DNA from: Maribellus maritimus
GTDB taxonomy: Bacteria > Bacteroidota > Bacteroidia > Bacteroidales > Prolixibacteraceae
Assembly (NCBI RefSeq): GCF_022267315.1
Contig: NZ_JAIKLE010000002.1
Span: 62,001-126,000 of the forward strand
Direction: 5' to 3'
DNA length: 64,000 bases
Shown here: positions 44,559-53,992 of the stretch, piece by piece
Position numbering within the stretch: position 1 is the stretch's first letter
How the letters are laid out: every line of letters starts with the position of its first letter
The notes under the pieces: generated by a model
The model's database searches: none
What the model saw: the letters and a program-made list of their open reading frames with translations, nothing else
What the model was told of the DNA's origin: nothing
Translations under genes and position numbers: made by a program

Positions 44559-47294
44559 ATGATTGATAAATTTTCGTCATTAGGGAATCAGGAGTTGGAA
44601 GCTATAGAAGATCTCTATCAAACTTACCTTAGAAATCCGGAAGAAATAGACAAAAGCTGGCAACAGTTTTTTTCAGGCTTTGAATTTGGTCGGAAAAATT
44701 ATGAAGAAAAAACTGGAGCAATTCCTTCAGAAAAAATGAATAAGGAGTTTGCCATTTTGAATTTGATTCATGGTTATCGTCAGCGGGGACATTTGTTTAC
44801 CAAGACAAATCCGGTTCGGGCAAGAAGAACCTATTCACCAACCTTGGATATAAAGAATTTTGGATTGGAGGAGAAGGATCTTGAAACAACTTTTCAGGCA
44901 GGAAACGACATTGGCATTGGTCCGGCCAAATTAAAAGATATTGTTGCTCATTTGGAAGACACTTATTGTCGCTCAATTGGTGTTGAGTATGTATATATGC
45001 GCAATCCCGAGGTAATCCAGTGGCTCAGGGAAAGGATGGAGAGCACAAAGAATTCGCAGGAGTTTACTGAGGAAAACAGAAGACATATATTTTACCATTT
45101 AAAACTTGCGGTTGGTTTTGAGAATTTTATTCACAAAAAATTTGTTGGTCAAAAGCGTTTTTCGCTGGAAGGTGCTGAGACTTTAATTCCTTCGCTCGAT
45201 GCTGTTATTGAACGTGGAGCGGAACTGGGAATTGAAGAATTTGTATTGGGAATGGCACACCGTGGAAGGTTAAATGTTTTGTCAAATATTTTGGAAAAAC
45301 CATACGAGAATATTTTCAAAGAATTTTACGGGAAGGAATATGAGGATGATATTTCGCAAGGTGATGTAAAATACCATTTGGGCTATGAAAATGAAGTAGA
45401 GACAGATTTTGGCAAAAAAGTAAAGTTAAAGCTAATGCCAAATCCATCGCACCTGGAGACGGTTGGACCGATTGTGGAAGGAATGACCCGCTCACGGATT
45501 GATTCGGTGTATAACGGAGATTTTTCAAAAGCCGCTCCGATTATTATACATGGCGATGCTGCCATTGCTGCGCAGGGTGTTGTTTACGAAACGATTCAAA
45601 TGTCGCAGTTAAACGGGTATAAAACGGGGGGCACTATTCATTTGGTTATTAACAATCAGGTTGGTTTTACAACTCCTTACCTCGAAGCCCGTTCAAGTAC
45701 GTATTGTACCGATGTGGCCAAAGTTACGCGTTCACCCGTTTTTCATGTTAACGGCGATGATGTTGAATCATTGATTTTTACCATAAAACTTGCCTTGGAA
45801 TTTCGACAGAAATTTTATACCGATGTTTTTATCGATATTCTTTGTTACCGCAAGTACGGACATAATGAAGGAGATGAACCTCGTTTTACGCAGCCCATGC
45901 TGTATAAGGCAATTTCGAAACATCCGAACCCTCGTGATATTTATTCAGAAAAGCTGGATAAACTGGGAATTATGTCGAAGGAAGAGTCGAGAAAGAAAAT
46001 AAAAGAATTTGACCAGTTTTTGGAGGAAAAATACAAGGCATCAGAACAGATTGATAAACTGAAAATCAGGAAGTTTTTAATCAATGAGTATGAGCCTTAC
46101 AAAATGCCTAAAGAAGAAGTTTTTGGGCAAAAGACCGCTACGGATATAAAAAAAGATGTTTTACTGGAGGTAGCTCAAAAAATAAATTCGTTGCCCAAAG
46201 GTTCAAAGTTCTTCAAAAAAGTTGATCGCATTTTGTCTGATCGGAAGCTGATGCTCTCAGATAATCGCCTCGATTGGGCAATGGGGGAATTGCTCGCATA
46301 CGGAACTTTGGTTTCCGAAGGTCATCCGGTTCGCTTATCAGGGCAGGATACAGAGCGTGGGACTTTTGCCCACCGTCACGCTGCTTTTGTGGTAGAAGGA
46401 ACAGATGAAAAGTATTTTCCGCTAAAATATATAGCCGAAAAACAGGCGCCTTTTCACGTTTATAATTCCTTACTGTCTGAGTATGCAGCCATGGGATTTG
46501 AATACGGGTATTCGCTGGCACAGCCCAATGGCTTAACCATTTGGGAAGCTCAATTTGGCGATTTTCATAATGTGGCGCAGGTAATCGTTGATCAGTACAT
46601 TACTTCAGCATTTGAAAAATGGGGGTTGATGAACGGATTGGTTCTGTTGTTGCCACATGGCTACGAAGGACAAGGGCCGGAACATTCAAGTGCCAGAATT
46701 GAACGTTTCCTTCAGCAGGCTGCAAATCATAACATTCAAGTTGTAATTCCTACAACACCTGCAAACATGTTTCACTTGCTACGTCGGCAGGTGAAAATGA
46801 AAACAAGGGTGCCTCTTATTGTTTTTACACCTAAAAGTTTATTACGTCATCCGCAGGTGGTTTCAAAAATTGAAGATTTAGCAACGGGGGCTTTTGATGA
46901 AATAATTGACGATCCGGTGGCTGAACCTGATTTGGTTGAAAAGGTGGTGTTTACTACTGGTCGTTTGTATTACGATTTGGCAAAAGCAAAAGTGGAAAAA
47001 GGGAGCAGCAATGTTGCAGTAGTAAGAATGGAGCAGATACATCCGATTCCGCATAAGCAGATCGATGAGATTTTGAAAAAGTATAAAAAGGCTTCGGAAT
47101 TGATTTGGGCACAGGATGAACCTGAAAACATGGGGGCGTGGCCTTTCATCGAGCGTAAGCTCAAAGATTTGAATCTTACGCCGGTAACACGAAAAGAAAG
47201 TGGAAGCCCGGCAGTTGGATTGATGGAAATCCACAAACAAAGTCTGGAGAAATTGTTGGAAACGGTTTTTCAGGAAAAAAAAGTAATAGCTTGA
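44559..47294 (+). CDS. sucA: 2-oxoglutarate dehydrogenase E1 component
   Basis: This 911-residue thiamine-diphosphate enzyme is the E1 subunit of the 2-oxoglutarate dehydrogenase complex, which decarboxylates 2-oxoglutarate and reductively succinylates E2 lipoyl groups. The N-terminal peripheral segment ([30 protein letters not shown]) that binds E2, the cofactor region [27 protein letters not shown], the NNQVGFTTP block, [15 protein letters not shown], and [18 protein letters not shown] are all present. Length is normal for the family. E2 follows after 16 bases; E3 (dihydrolipoyl dehydrogenase) is not in the window and must be elsewhere. Confidence 0.97.
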   Translation: MIDKFSSLGNQELEAIEDLYQTYLRNPEEIDKSWQQFFSGFEFGRKNYEEKTGAIPSEKMNKEFAILNLIHGYRQRGHLFTKTNPVRARRTYSPTLDIKNFGLEEKDLETTFQAGNDIGIGPAKLKDIVAHLEDTYCRSIGVEYVYMRNPEVIQWLRERMESTKNSQEFTEENRRHIFYHLKLAVGFENFIHKKFVGQKRFSLEGAETLIPSLDAVIERGAELGIEEFVLGMAHRGRLNVLSNILEKPYENIFKEFYGKEYEDDISQGDVKYHLGYENEVETDFGKKVKLKLMPNPSHLETVGPIVEGMTRSRIDSVYNGDFSKAAPIIIHGDAAIAAQGVVYETIQMSQLNGYKTGGTIHLVINNQVGFTTPYLEARSSTYCTDVAKVTRSPVFHVNGDDVESLIFTIKLALEFRQKFYTDVFIDILCYRKYGHNEGDEPRFTQPMLYKAISKHPNPRDIYSEKLDKLGIMSKEESRKKIKEFDQFLEEKYKASEQIDKLKIRKFLINEYEPYKMPKEEVFGQKTATDIKKDVLLEVAQKINSLPKGSKFFKKVDRILSDRKLMLSDNRLDWAMGELLAYGTLVSEGHPVRLSGQDTERGTFAHRHAAFVVEGTDEKYFPLKYIAEKQAPFHVYNSLLSEYAAMGFEYGYSLAQPNGLTIWEAQFGDFHNVAQVIVDQYITSAFEKWGLMNGLVLLLPHGYEGQGPEHSSARIERFLQQAANHNIQVVIPTTPANMFHLLRRQVKMKTRVPLIVFTPKSLLRHPQVVSKIEDLATGAFDEIIDDPVAEPDLVEKVVFTTGRLYYDLAKAKVEKGSSNVAVVRMEQIHPIPHKQIDEILKKYKKASELIWAQDEPENMGAWPFIERKLKDLNLTPVTRKESGSPAVGLMEIHKQSLEKLLETVFQEKKVIA

Positions 47295-47310
47295 AATAAA
47301 AAGACCAAAA

Positions 47311-48573
47311 ATGATAGTAGAAATTAAAGTTCCCAGTCCGGGAGAATCGATAACAGAAGTTGAAGTAGGAACCTGGCTGGTTGAGAATGGTTCGGTAGTG
47401 TCGAAAGATCAGGAAATTGCCGAAATAGAATCGGATAAAGCAACATTAACCGTTGTTGCCGAAGAAGGTGGTAAAATCGAATTCAAAGCCGAGGAAGGCG
47501 ATACGCTGGAAGTGGGGACGGTTGTGTGTACTATTGATACCAGTGTTGCTCCAGCTGAAGGCGAAAAGCAGGAAAAGGAAACAAAGGAGCCTGAGAAAAA
47601 AGAAGAAGCAAAACCAAAGGAAGAAGAGAAAAATCAGGAACCGGCGAAAGAGGTTAAAGTCTCTGATGAGCATGATAAAGTTAAAGTAACATCGGTTGCC
47701 AGGGAGATGATGAAAGACCTCGATCTCTCGGTTGATGATATTGTTACAGGGTTAAGAAGAATTGGAAAAAAAGAAGTTGAGGCAGTTGCCAGTATGCCAA
47801 AATCAGACAGTAGAACAAGTTTGCCGCAACCCAAAGAAGCGTCTCGTGACGAAGAGCGGCAAAAAATGACGAGTCTGCGCCGGAAGTTGAGCCAACGTCT
47901 CGTTGCGGTAAAAAACGAAACGGCAATGCTCACAACTTTCAACGAGATTGACATGAGTTTTGTGATGGACTTGCGTAAAAAGTATCAGGACCAGTTTGTA
48001 AAAAAACATGGTTTTAAAGTTGGGTTTATGTCATTTTTTACCAAAGCAGTTGCTCAGGCTATGGATTTTCACCCCATGGTAAACGCACAAATAGACGGAG
48101 AAGAAATTTTATCGCCTCAGTATGTCGATGTGGGGATTGCGGTTTCGACCCCCAAAGGGCTGATGGTACCAATTGTGCGAAATGCCGAAAGTAAATCAAT
48201 TCCTCAGATTGAGCTGGAAATAAAAGAGCTGGCAACAAAAGCCCGCAACAAGAAAATATCAGTAGAAGAACTTACCGGAGGAACGTTTACAATTACTAAC
48301 GGTGGAGTTTTTGGCTCACTGTTGTCGACTCCAATTATTAATCCACCTCAGTCGGCTATATTGGGTATGCATAACATTGTTGAACGACCAGTTGCCGTAA
48401 ACGGACAAGTAGTTATCCGTCCGATGATGTACGTGGCGCTTTCATATGATCACCGGATTATTGATGGAAAAGATTCCGTTGGTTTCTTGGTGAAAGTAAA
48501 AGAATTTATTGAAAATCCGGAGCGCATGTTAACCGGAGGGCATGAACCGGAAAAGTTACTGCTGGATATTTAG
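47311..48573 (+). CDS. sucB: 2-oxoglutarate dehydrogenase E2 (dihydrolipoyl succinyltransferase)
   Basis: This 420-residue E2 transfers the succinyl group from lipoate to CoA. Domains in order: lipoyl domain (about 1-76) with lipoylated Lys43 in ESDKATLTV; a very Lys/Glu/Pro-rich linker (about 84-120); an E3-binding domain (about 125-165; [22 protein letters not shown]); and the catalytic core (about 190-420) with the terminal motif [11 protein letters not shown] carrying the catalytic His. It forms an operon with sucA. The linker gives the flexibility needed for lipoyl swinging. Confidence 0.97.
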   Translation: MIVEIKVPSPGESITEVEVGTWLVENGSVVSKDQEIAEIESDKATLTVVAEEGGKIEFKAEEGDTLEVGTVVCTIDTSVAPAEGEKQEKETKEPEKKEEAKPKEEEKNQEPAKEVKVSDEHDKVKVTSVAREMMKDLDLSVDDIVTGLRRIGKKEVEAVASMPKSDSRTSLPQPKEASRDEERQKMTSLRRKLSQRLVAVKNETAMLTTFNEIDMSFVMDLRKKYQDQFVKKHGFKVGFMSFFTKAVAQAMDFHPMVNAQIDGEEILSPQYVDVGIAVSTPKGLMVPIVRNAESKSIPQIELEIKELATKARNKKISVEELTGGTFTITNGGVFGSLLSTPIINPPQSAILGMHNIVERPVAVNGQVVIRPMMYVALSYDHRIIDGKDSVGFLVKVKEFIENPERMLTGGHEPEKLLLDI

Positions 48574-48617
48574 ATTTTTAAATTAATTTTCTACCATTAT
48601 AACCTAAAACCTAACAA

Positions 48618-49898
48618 ATGAACCGAAGAAATTTTATCCGGAAATCGTCTATAACCACAGTAGGTATGGCTACTGTGGCACACCTGCATGCATTTCAGGC
48701 AGACCAAAAGCTAAAGATAGGACTAATTGGTTGCGGTTGGTATGGTATGGTAATAACCACAGCCGCTTTAAAAACGGGTAACGTCGAAGTAATTGCTGTT
48801 TGCGACGTTGACTCTGCGCATTTAAAAACAAGCTCCCGTGAAATTGCCAAAATACAAGGCAGCAGTCCAAAGGAGTTTAGGGAATACCAGGAATTACTTG
48901 ATATTCCCGGATTGCAAGCAGTTTTTATCGGCACGCCACCTCACTGGCATGCGTTACAGTTTATTGCTGCCTGTGAAAAAGGATTGGATATTTATTGTGA
49001 AAAACCACTTGCTTACGATGTGCGTGAAGGTCAGGCAATGGTAAAAGCAGCTCAAAAGGCAGGTAATATCGTTCAAATAGGATTTCAACGTCGGCAAAGC
49101 AAAGCCTTTCAAAAAGCCAAACAATTGATTCGCGATGGTCGATTGGGGAAAATTCACCAGATTGGTGCACAAATTCATTATAGTCCGTCAGTACCTGATA
49201 CAACCATCCAAACACCACCAGAAACTCTCGATTGGGACGCCTGGTGTGGTCCTGCACCTCAACTCGATTATCGGCCAAGCATCGCACATAAAGCGTGGAG
49301 ACTGGAAAAAGAATACGGAAACGGACATCTTGTAGATTGGGGAATTCATCACATCGATATTATCCGCACAATTATGGATTTTGATATGCCGGGCGTTTTT
49401 GATACTAGAGGCAGTTTGGAAATATTAAAGGGTGAAATTACTACTCCTGATACTTTGATTGCAACCATGGAATTTGAACAATGTCCTGTGATTTGGCAAC
49501 ACCGTCTATGGGGAACAGGCGATTTAAATAAAGAGTTTAACAACGGTATTTTTATTTATGGTGAAGAAGGTACTTTATTTGCATCTGACAATAAGCTGGT
49601 CATCACATCAACAGATAAAAAAGAGCAGGAAGTAATGGATATTCCCACTCCGGAAATGCAGGATAATCACGTCGCCGGTTTTGTAAATGCGGTGTTGACG
49701 AAGGAAAAGAGACAACTGGCGTGCACTATTGAAGATGCATTTCAATCTACTGCAACTGTTCAACTTGCAATGGCTTCGTATTATTCAGGTGCGCCACTAC
49801 AGTGGGACGCTGCAGAGATGAAGGTGAAAGGAAACGAGCAGGCTGCTAAATTGCTTGCACGAAAGTATCGGGGAAACTACCAAAGACCAGAAGTATAG
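48618..49898 (+). CDS. Tat-exported Gfo/Idh/MocA-family oxidoreductase
   Basis: This 426-residue protein begins with a Tat-like signal (NRRNFIRKSS ... AHLHAF), which is common for this family in Bacteroidota. The NAD(P)-binding Rossmann domain follows (IGLIGCGWYGMVITTAAL, about 32-155) with EKPLAYDVREG, the conserved catalytic Lys segment, then the C-terminal alpha/beta domain (WRLEKEYGNGHLVDWGIHHID). It probably oxidises or interconverts sugars in the periplasm with tightly bound NAD(P). It follows sucB by 44 bases, perhaps by chance. The specific substrate is unknown. Confidence 0.92.
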   Translation: MNRRNFIRKSSITTVGMATVAHLHAFQADQKLKIGLIGCGWYGMVITTAALKTGNVEVIAVCDVDSAHLKTSSREIAKIQGSSPKEFREYQELLDIPGLQAVFIGTPPHWHALQFIAACEKGLDIYCEKPLAYDVREGQAMVKAAQKAGNIVQIGFQRRQSKAFQKAKQLIRDGRLGKIHQIGAQIHYSPSVPDTTIQTPPETLDWDAWCGPAPQLDYRPSIAHKAWRLEKEYGNGHLVDWGIHHIDIIRTIMDFDMPGVFDTRGSLEILKGEITTPDTLIATMEFEQCPVIWQHRLWGTGDLNKEFNNGIFIYGEEGTLFASDNKLVITSTDKKEQEVMDIPTPEMQDNHVAGFVNAVLTKEKRQLACTIEDAFQSTATVQLAMASYYSGAPLQWDAAEMKVKGNEQAAKLLARKYRGNYQRPEV

Positions 49899-50109
49899 TT
49901 GACTATCTTCTGCTGATGCTAACCTCCTGCAATTTTTTAATTGTGGATAATACTCTTTTTGTATGGAAAGAGTTATCCCAATCTTGTTTCTTTTAGTTAA
50001 TCTGAAACAGTTTGTTTTTTGCCCTCTGCATTAACAAATTATTAAATACTTTAATGTCTTTTATTAGCTGAAATTTCTTTATATTGAAGTAAAGAAAATT
50101 AAAACAATT

Positions 50110-51903
50110 ATGGAAGAATTCCACATAAACATATTGAATATTTCAGCCGTTCTGCTTTCGGCTTACCTGGGGGGCGTATTGATTCGCAAAATCGGTTACC
50201 CTGCAATTCTTGGGGAACTACTCATTGGAATTGTACTTGGACCTGCGGTTTTTGGTTTACTGGAATATACCGAGTCGATTAAAGTTTTGGCTGAGATTGG
50301 CATCGTTCTTCTTATGGTATACATCGGGATGGAAATCGACTTCCACGACTTAAAAAAGGCATCATGGCCTGGTTTACTGGCTGCTTTGGGTGGTTTCTTT
50401 GTTCCTTTTGTTTTAGGATATTTTACTGTTATTTGGTATGGTGGTACACCCATGTCCGGACTTTTTGTAGCAATTGCAATAGGAGTAACTTCATTGGCCA
50501 CCAAGAGTCGAATTCTTATTGATTTGAAACTGCTTAACACGCGGATTGCTTTGGTTATGATGGCTGGTGCTCTAATCTCCGACACACTTGCCCTGGTTAT
50601 TTTTTCGGGAATTACCAATTTTGCTGAGTCAAGTTCTGTCAATCTTCGGGAACTGTTTCTCATAAGCGGAAAAATTATTTTGTTTTTTGGTGTTACCATA
50701 TCAGTAGGTATTTTCCTTCTCCCACGGCTTGGACGGTACCTCGTAAAATCGACATTAAACAATAGCACCGCTTATTTTACTATGATTTTAATTGTAACCT
50801 TCGGATATTGTGAATTGGCTGAACTCGCGGGAATGCACAGTATTTTGGGGGCATTTATGGCTGGTTTATTTTTAAAAGATAACCTGTTTCCCAAAAATAT
50901 TACAAAAGAACTGAACAAAGCATTTTATGATGTTTCCATTGGTTTTATGGCACCTATCTTTTTTGTTTCAGCCGGTTTTTTTGTTGATCCTACCGTATTC
51001 AAAACCGATTTACTGTTGTTATTCATAATTACAACATTGGCCATAGTAGGCAAAATAGCAGGTACAGCGCTATTTTATTTGCCCTCAGGAAATGGTTGGC
51101 GAGAGGGAATAACCATTGGAACAGGTATGAATGGGCGTGGTGCTGTTGAAATTATTATTGCAGGTATCGGTCTTGAAATGGGCATTATAGATAAGACAAT
51201 ATTTTCAATTTTGGTTTTTATGGCCATTTTTACAACGCTTACAGTTCCGGTTCTGTTAAACTGGACAAGCAAATGGCTAAGAAGACGCGGTGAATTGGTT
51301 TACCTGGAAAAACGTAATGGTTTGCTTATTTTGGGCGTTAATCCGGTGAGTCTGCTTATGGCGAAATATATTTCAAAAAAAATGCCGGTAACCTTGGTTG
51401 ACAATAATCGGGAAATGGTTGCCCTTGCGGAGAAAATGAACTTTAAATGTATTTATGGAAATGCCTTGGATGAAGATATAATAGCCGAATCAAATCCGGA
51501 GAATATTGATACTTTCGTCGGTCTAACTCCAAACAGCCAGGTGAATTTGCTGGTTGGCCGCCTTATGCATGAATCATTTTTAATACCTAATATGTATGTA
51601 GCAGTTGCAACAACAAAATCCGGAGTTGGAATCGATGTTTTGAAAAAATTTAGTGTAAGCACTTTATTTGCAAAGCCCGTTAGACTCGATACCTGGTTTC
51701 ATCTGATTGAAGACCTAAAAGTGAAGGAAACATCTCAAGTTGTTGTTAAAGAGACTTCATGTAGTCTTTGGGTTGAAAAGTATGCAGATAATAATATACT
51801 TCCTTTGCTTGTAGAAACTCAGGATGAAACACTAAGACTGTTTCATTCAGATGGTCAATTAATGGCAGGCGAAAAAGTTATTTTTCTCAGGAGTGGGGAG
51901 TAG
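50110..51903 (+). CDS. CPA2 cation:proton antiporter with TrkA-N domain
   Basis: This 597-residue protein has a Na+/H+ exchanger domain of the CPA2 (KefB-like) family with about 12 transmembrane helices (about 5-390) and a C-terminal TrkA-N NAD-binding domain (about 400-510; LLILGVNPVSLLMAKYISKK, TLVDNNREMVALAEK). Segments GMNGRGAVEIIIAGIGLEMG and HSILGAFMAGLFLKDN are typical exchanger motifs. It moves Na+ or K+ against protons for pH, ion or glutathione-linked control. It is a single gene, about 210 bases after the Gfo gene. Confidence 0.93.
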   Translation: MEEFHINILNISAVLLSAYLGGVLIRKIGYPAILGELLIGIVLGPAVFGLLEYTESIKVLAEIGIVLLMVYIGMEIDFHDLKKASWPGLLAALGGFFVPFVLGYFTVIWYGGTPMSGLFVAIAIGVTSLATKSRILIDLKLLNTRIALVMMAGALISDTLALVIFSGITNFAESSSVNLRELFLISGKIILFFGVTISVGIFLLPRLGRYLVKSTLNNSTAYFTMILIVTFGYCELAELAGMHSILGAFMAGLFLKDNLFPKNITKELNKAFYDVSIGFMAPIFFVSAGFFVDPTVFKTDLLLLFIITTLAIVGKIAGTALFYLPSGNGWREGITIGTGMNGRGAVEIIIAGIGLEMGIIDKTIFSILVFMAIFTTLTVPVLLNWTSKWLRRRGELVYLEKRNGLLILGVNPVSLLMAKYISKKMPVTLVDNNREMVALAEKMNFKCIYGNALDEDIIAESNPENIDTFVGLTPNSQVNLLVGRLMHESFLIPNMYVAVATTKSGVGIDVLKKFSVSTLFAKPVRLDTWFHLIEDLKVKETSQVVVKETSCSLWVEKYADNNILPLLVETQDETLRLFHSDGQLMAGEKVIFLRSGE

Positions 51904-52423
51904 GTCATATATTAACTTTTTCGCTCTGGTGGTTTAAAGATTTTGACGATTATTTGAAGCTCTGACAGAAGTATATCCTATTCAATATTTCAATTTGATC
52001 AGAAAAATGATAACAGGGGAAGGGTCTGTGATTTTTGCATTATCGAATGATGATATGATTATTTCGTATGATTCGTATACAAAAAGAATTCGAAAACAAA
52101 GTGCAGCAGGGGAGAGTTGAAAGATTTGGGTGTTCAAAAACGGTAAAGGTTGGTTCCTTATATGATAACTCGAATTGAAAGGAATTGGTGCAATTTCGAC
52201 TTTCGAAATTTTTATGGTGGGAAAAAGCAATCGATACCATTGGCGAATATTGAAAAAAAGACTCAATTTATAACTCATATGGAAAACGGCGTTCAATAAT
52301 TCGTAAATTGGCTGGGCGAACTTTTTTGTATATTATTTCCCCAAAAGGTTTATAACTTATCGAGAAATGGCGTAATACAGAAATAAAATAAAAACAAAAG
52401 AATTATTACAAACGCTTTAAACT
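51904..52423. other. Intergenic region with possible degraded coding sequence
   Basis: This 520-base gap has no intact gene on the plus strand. Three plus-strand frames read protein-like in succession: 51947-52117 (LFEALTEVYPIQYFNLIRK), about 52070-52177 (QKEFENKVQQGRVERFG), and about 52158-52295 (ITRIERNWCNFDFRNFYGG, then stop). This could be a remnant broken by two frameshifts, but the evidence is weak and I recognise no family. A minus-strand open frame at 51982-52296 shows no family features either. Confidence 0.35.
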
Positions 52424-53194
52424 ATGAAAATATCGAGAAAACGGTTTATTAAGGCATTGAGTATTACCGGATTTTTAGGCGGTGTAAATTTCCCTTATAC
52501 AATATTGGCTGCCGATGCCGGAAATGCCGGCATAAAGGAGAAAAAGAGTAAAGGTTTAACCGTGTTGTTTCAGGGAGACTCAATCACTGATGGAAACCGC
52601 ACACGGAATAATGATTGGAATCATGTAATGGGGCATGGCTATGCTTATCTTGTTGCAAGCCGTCTTTGGTTCGATTATATCAGCGAAGATTTAATGTTTT
52701 ATAACCGGGGTGTCAGTGGAGATAAGATAAAGAATTTGGATGACCGCTGGAAAGAAGATACACTTGATCTCCATCCTGATGTGCTGAGTATTTTAATCGG
52801 GGTGAACGATGTGTCCCAGATTATTAAAAATGAAAATTCAATAGAAAATTGGAAGAAAACCTATATCAACGTTCTTGAAAAAACAAAAGATGCTCTTCCT
52901 GATACACAAATCGCGCTTTGCGAGCCTTTTGTACTCCCATACAATTGGGACGAAGAAAAAACAGAACTTTTCCATGAAGTTATTTCTAAAATGCAAAAGA
53001 TTGTCAAACAACTCGCTGAAAAATATAATGCTGTTTTTATTGAATTGCAGCAGCCTTTTAAAGATGCCTGTAAAAAAGTTCCCGCAAGTTATTGGGTTTG
53101 GGATGGAATTCATCCTATGCCGGCAGGGCATGAGTTGATTGCCCGCCTTTGGATAAAAGCGATGAAAAAGAGACTCAATTTTATAGAAGAATGA
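52424..53194 (+). CDS. Secreted SGNH/GDSL hydrolase
   Basis: This 256-residue esterase-type hydrolase has the four SGNH blocks: GDSITDGN (Ser nucleophile in the GDS motif), GVSGDK, GVNDVSQ and DGIHPMPAGHELIA (Asp and His). The N-terminus (SRKRFIKALSITGFLGG) is a Tat-type signal with Arg-Lys replacing Arg-Arg. It should act in the periplasm on acetyl or other acyl esters of glycans or lipids. It is followed by a gap holding a terminator-like hairpin. Confidence 0.93.
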   Translation: MKISRKRFIKALSITGFLGGVNFPYTILAADAGNAGIKEKKSKGLTVLFQGDSITDGNRTRNNDWNHVMGHGYAYLVASRLWFDYISEDLMFYNRGVSGDKIKNLDDRWKEDTLDLHPDVLSILIGVNDVSQIIKNENSIENWKKTYINVLEKTKDALPDTQIALCEPFVLPYNWDEEKTELFHEVISKMQKIVKQLAEKYNAVFIELQQPFKDACKKVPASYWVWDGIHPMPAGHELIARLWIKAMKKRLNFIEE

Positions 53195-53381
53195 CTTAAA
53201 ATAGTATAAGCAGGTATAAAATAGCTTTTAAAATATATTCTTACCCAGGCTTCCCGATTGTTTTTCAATGTTATACATTTATATAAAGCGTATTAAATAT
53301 AAATGGTATAAATTGTTTTTTGTATCTTAATGGACAAATCTTAATTATTTTTTTTGATATCACAAAATATCTGGAGAGATT

Positions 53382-53405
53382 ACACAGTGAAAAAACTGTG
53401 TTTTT
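53382..53405 (+). terminator. Terminator-like hairpin upstream of the molybdenum hydroxylase genes
   Basis: ACACAGT (53382-53388) and ACTGTGT (53395-53401) form a 7-bp stem with a six-base A-rich loop followed by TTTT. It may end read-through from the SGNH hydrolase gene or act as an attenuator 70 bases before the next gene. Confidence 0.6.
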
Positions 53406-53474
53406 AAATTACGAAGAATTCAGAACAATAATGACCAAAACGGATAAGTCTGAAATGAACAAATCACTACATAT

Positions 53475-53951
53475 ATGACGGAAAAAATTCAATTTGAGCT
53501 AAATGGAAAAAAAGTAGCTTTGGAATTAGATACTGACCAGACACTACTTTGGGTGATTAGAACAGAATTGGGCCTTACCGGAACAAAATACGGTTGCGGA
53601 GAGGGGTATTGCGGTGCCTGTACAGTTTTGATTGACAACGAAGCTGTTCGATCCTGTGCAACCAAAATTGGAGAAGTATCTGGTAAAAAAGTGGTAACCA
53701 TTGAAGGCTTGGCCAAAGGGAAAGAACTTCATCCGGTACAGAAAGCATTTGTAGAACACGATGCTCTTCAGTGTGGCTACTGTACGCCAGGAATGATAAT
53801 GAATGCGGTAGGGCTGTTAAATCAAAATTCAAACCCCTCAAAAGAAGACATCATTTGGGGTATGGAAGACAACTTGTGCCGATGTGGGGCACATAACCGG
53901 ATTGTTGAAGCCATTCAAACAGCTGCTGACAAGATGAAAGGCAGCAGTTAA
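53475..53951 (+). CDS. Molybdenum hydroxylase 2Fe-2S subunit
   Basis: This 158-residue protein carries two 2Fe-2S clusters: a plant-ferredoxin type (CGEGYCGAC ... Cys, about 41-65) and the helical second cluster (CGYCTPGMIM ... CRCG, about 102-140). It is the small subunit of xanthine-oxidase-family enzymes, passing electrons from the molybdenum site. It has no signal of its own and is presumably exported with the Tat-signalled large subunit, whose gene starts 41 bases downstream. There is no FAD subunit gene in the window. Confidence 0.95.
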   Translation: MTEKIQFELNGKKVALELDTDQTLLWVIRTELGLTGTKYGCGEGYCGACTVLIDNEAVRSCATKIGEVSGKKVVTIEGLAKGKELHPVQKAFVEHDALQCGYCTPGMIMNAVGLLNQNSNPSKEDIIWGMEDNLCRCGAHNRIVEAIQTAADKMKGSS

Positions 53952-53992
53952 AAAGAGCTTAAAGTGTTTGTTGAAATTTTAAAGAAAACGAA

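Noticed and set aside
51982-52296. 104-codon minus-strand open frame
   Set aside because: No family pattern and no start context; it overlaps plus-strand stretches that read better as degraded coding sequence.
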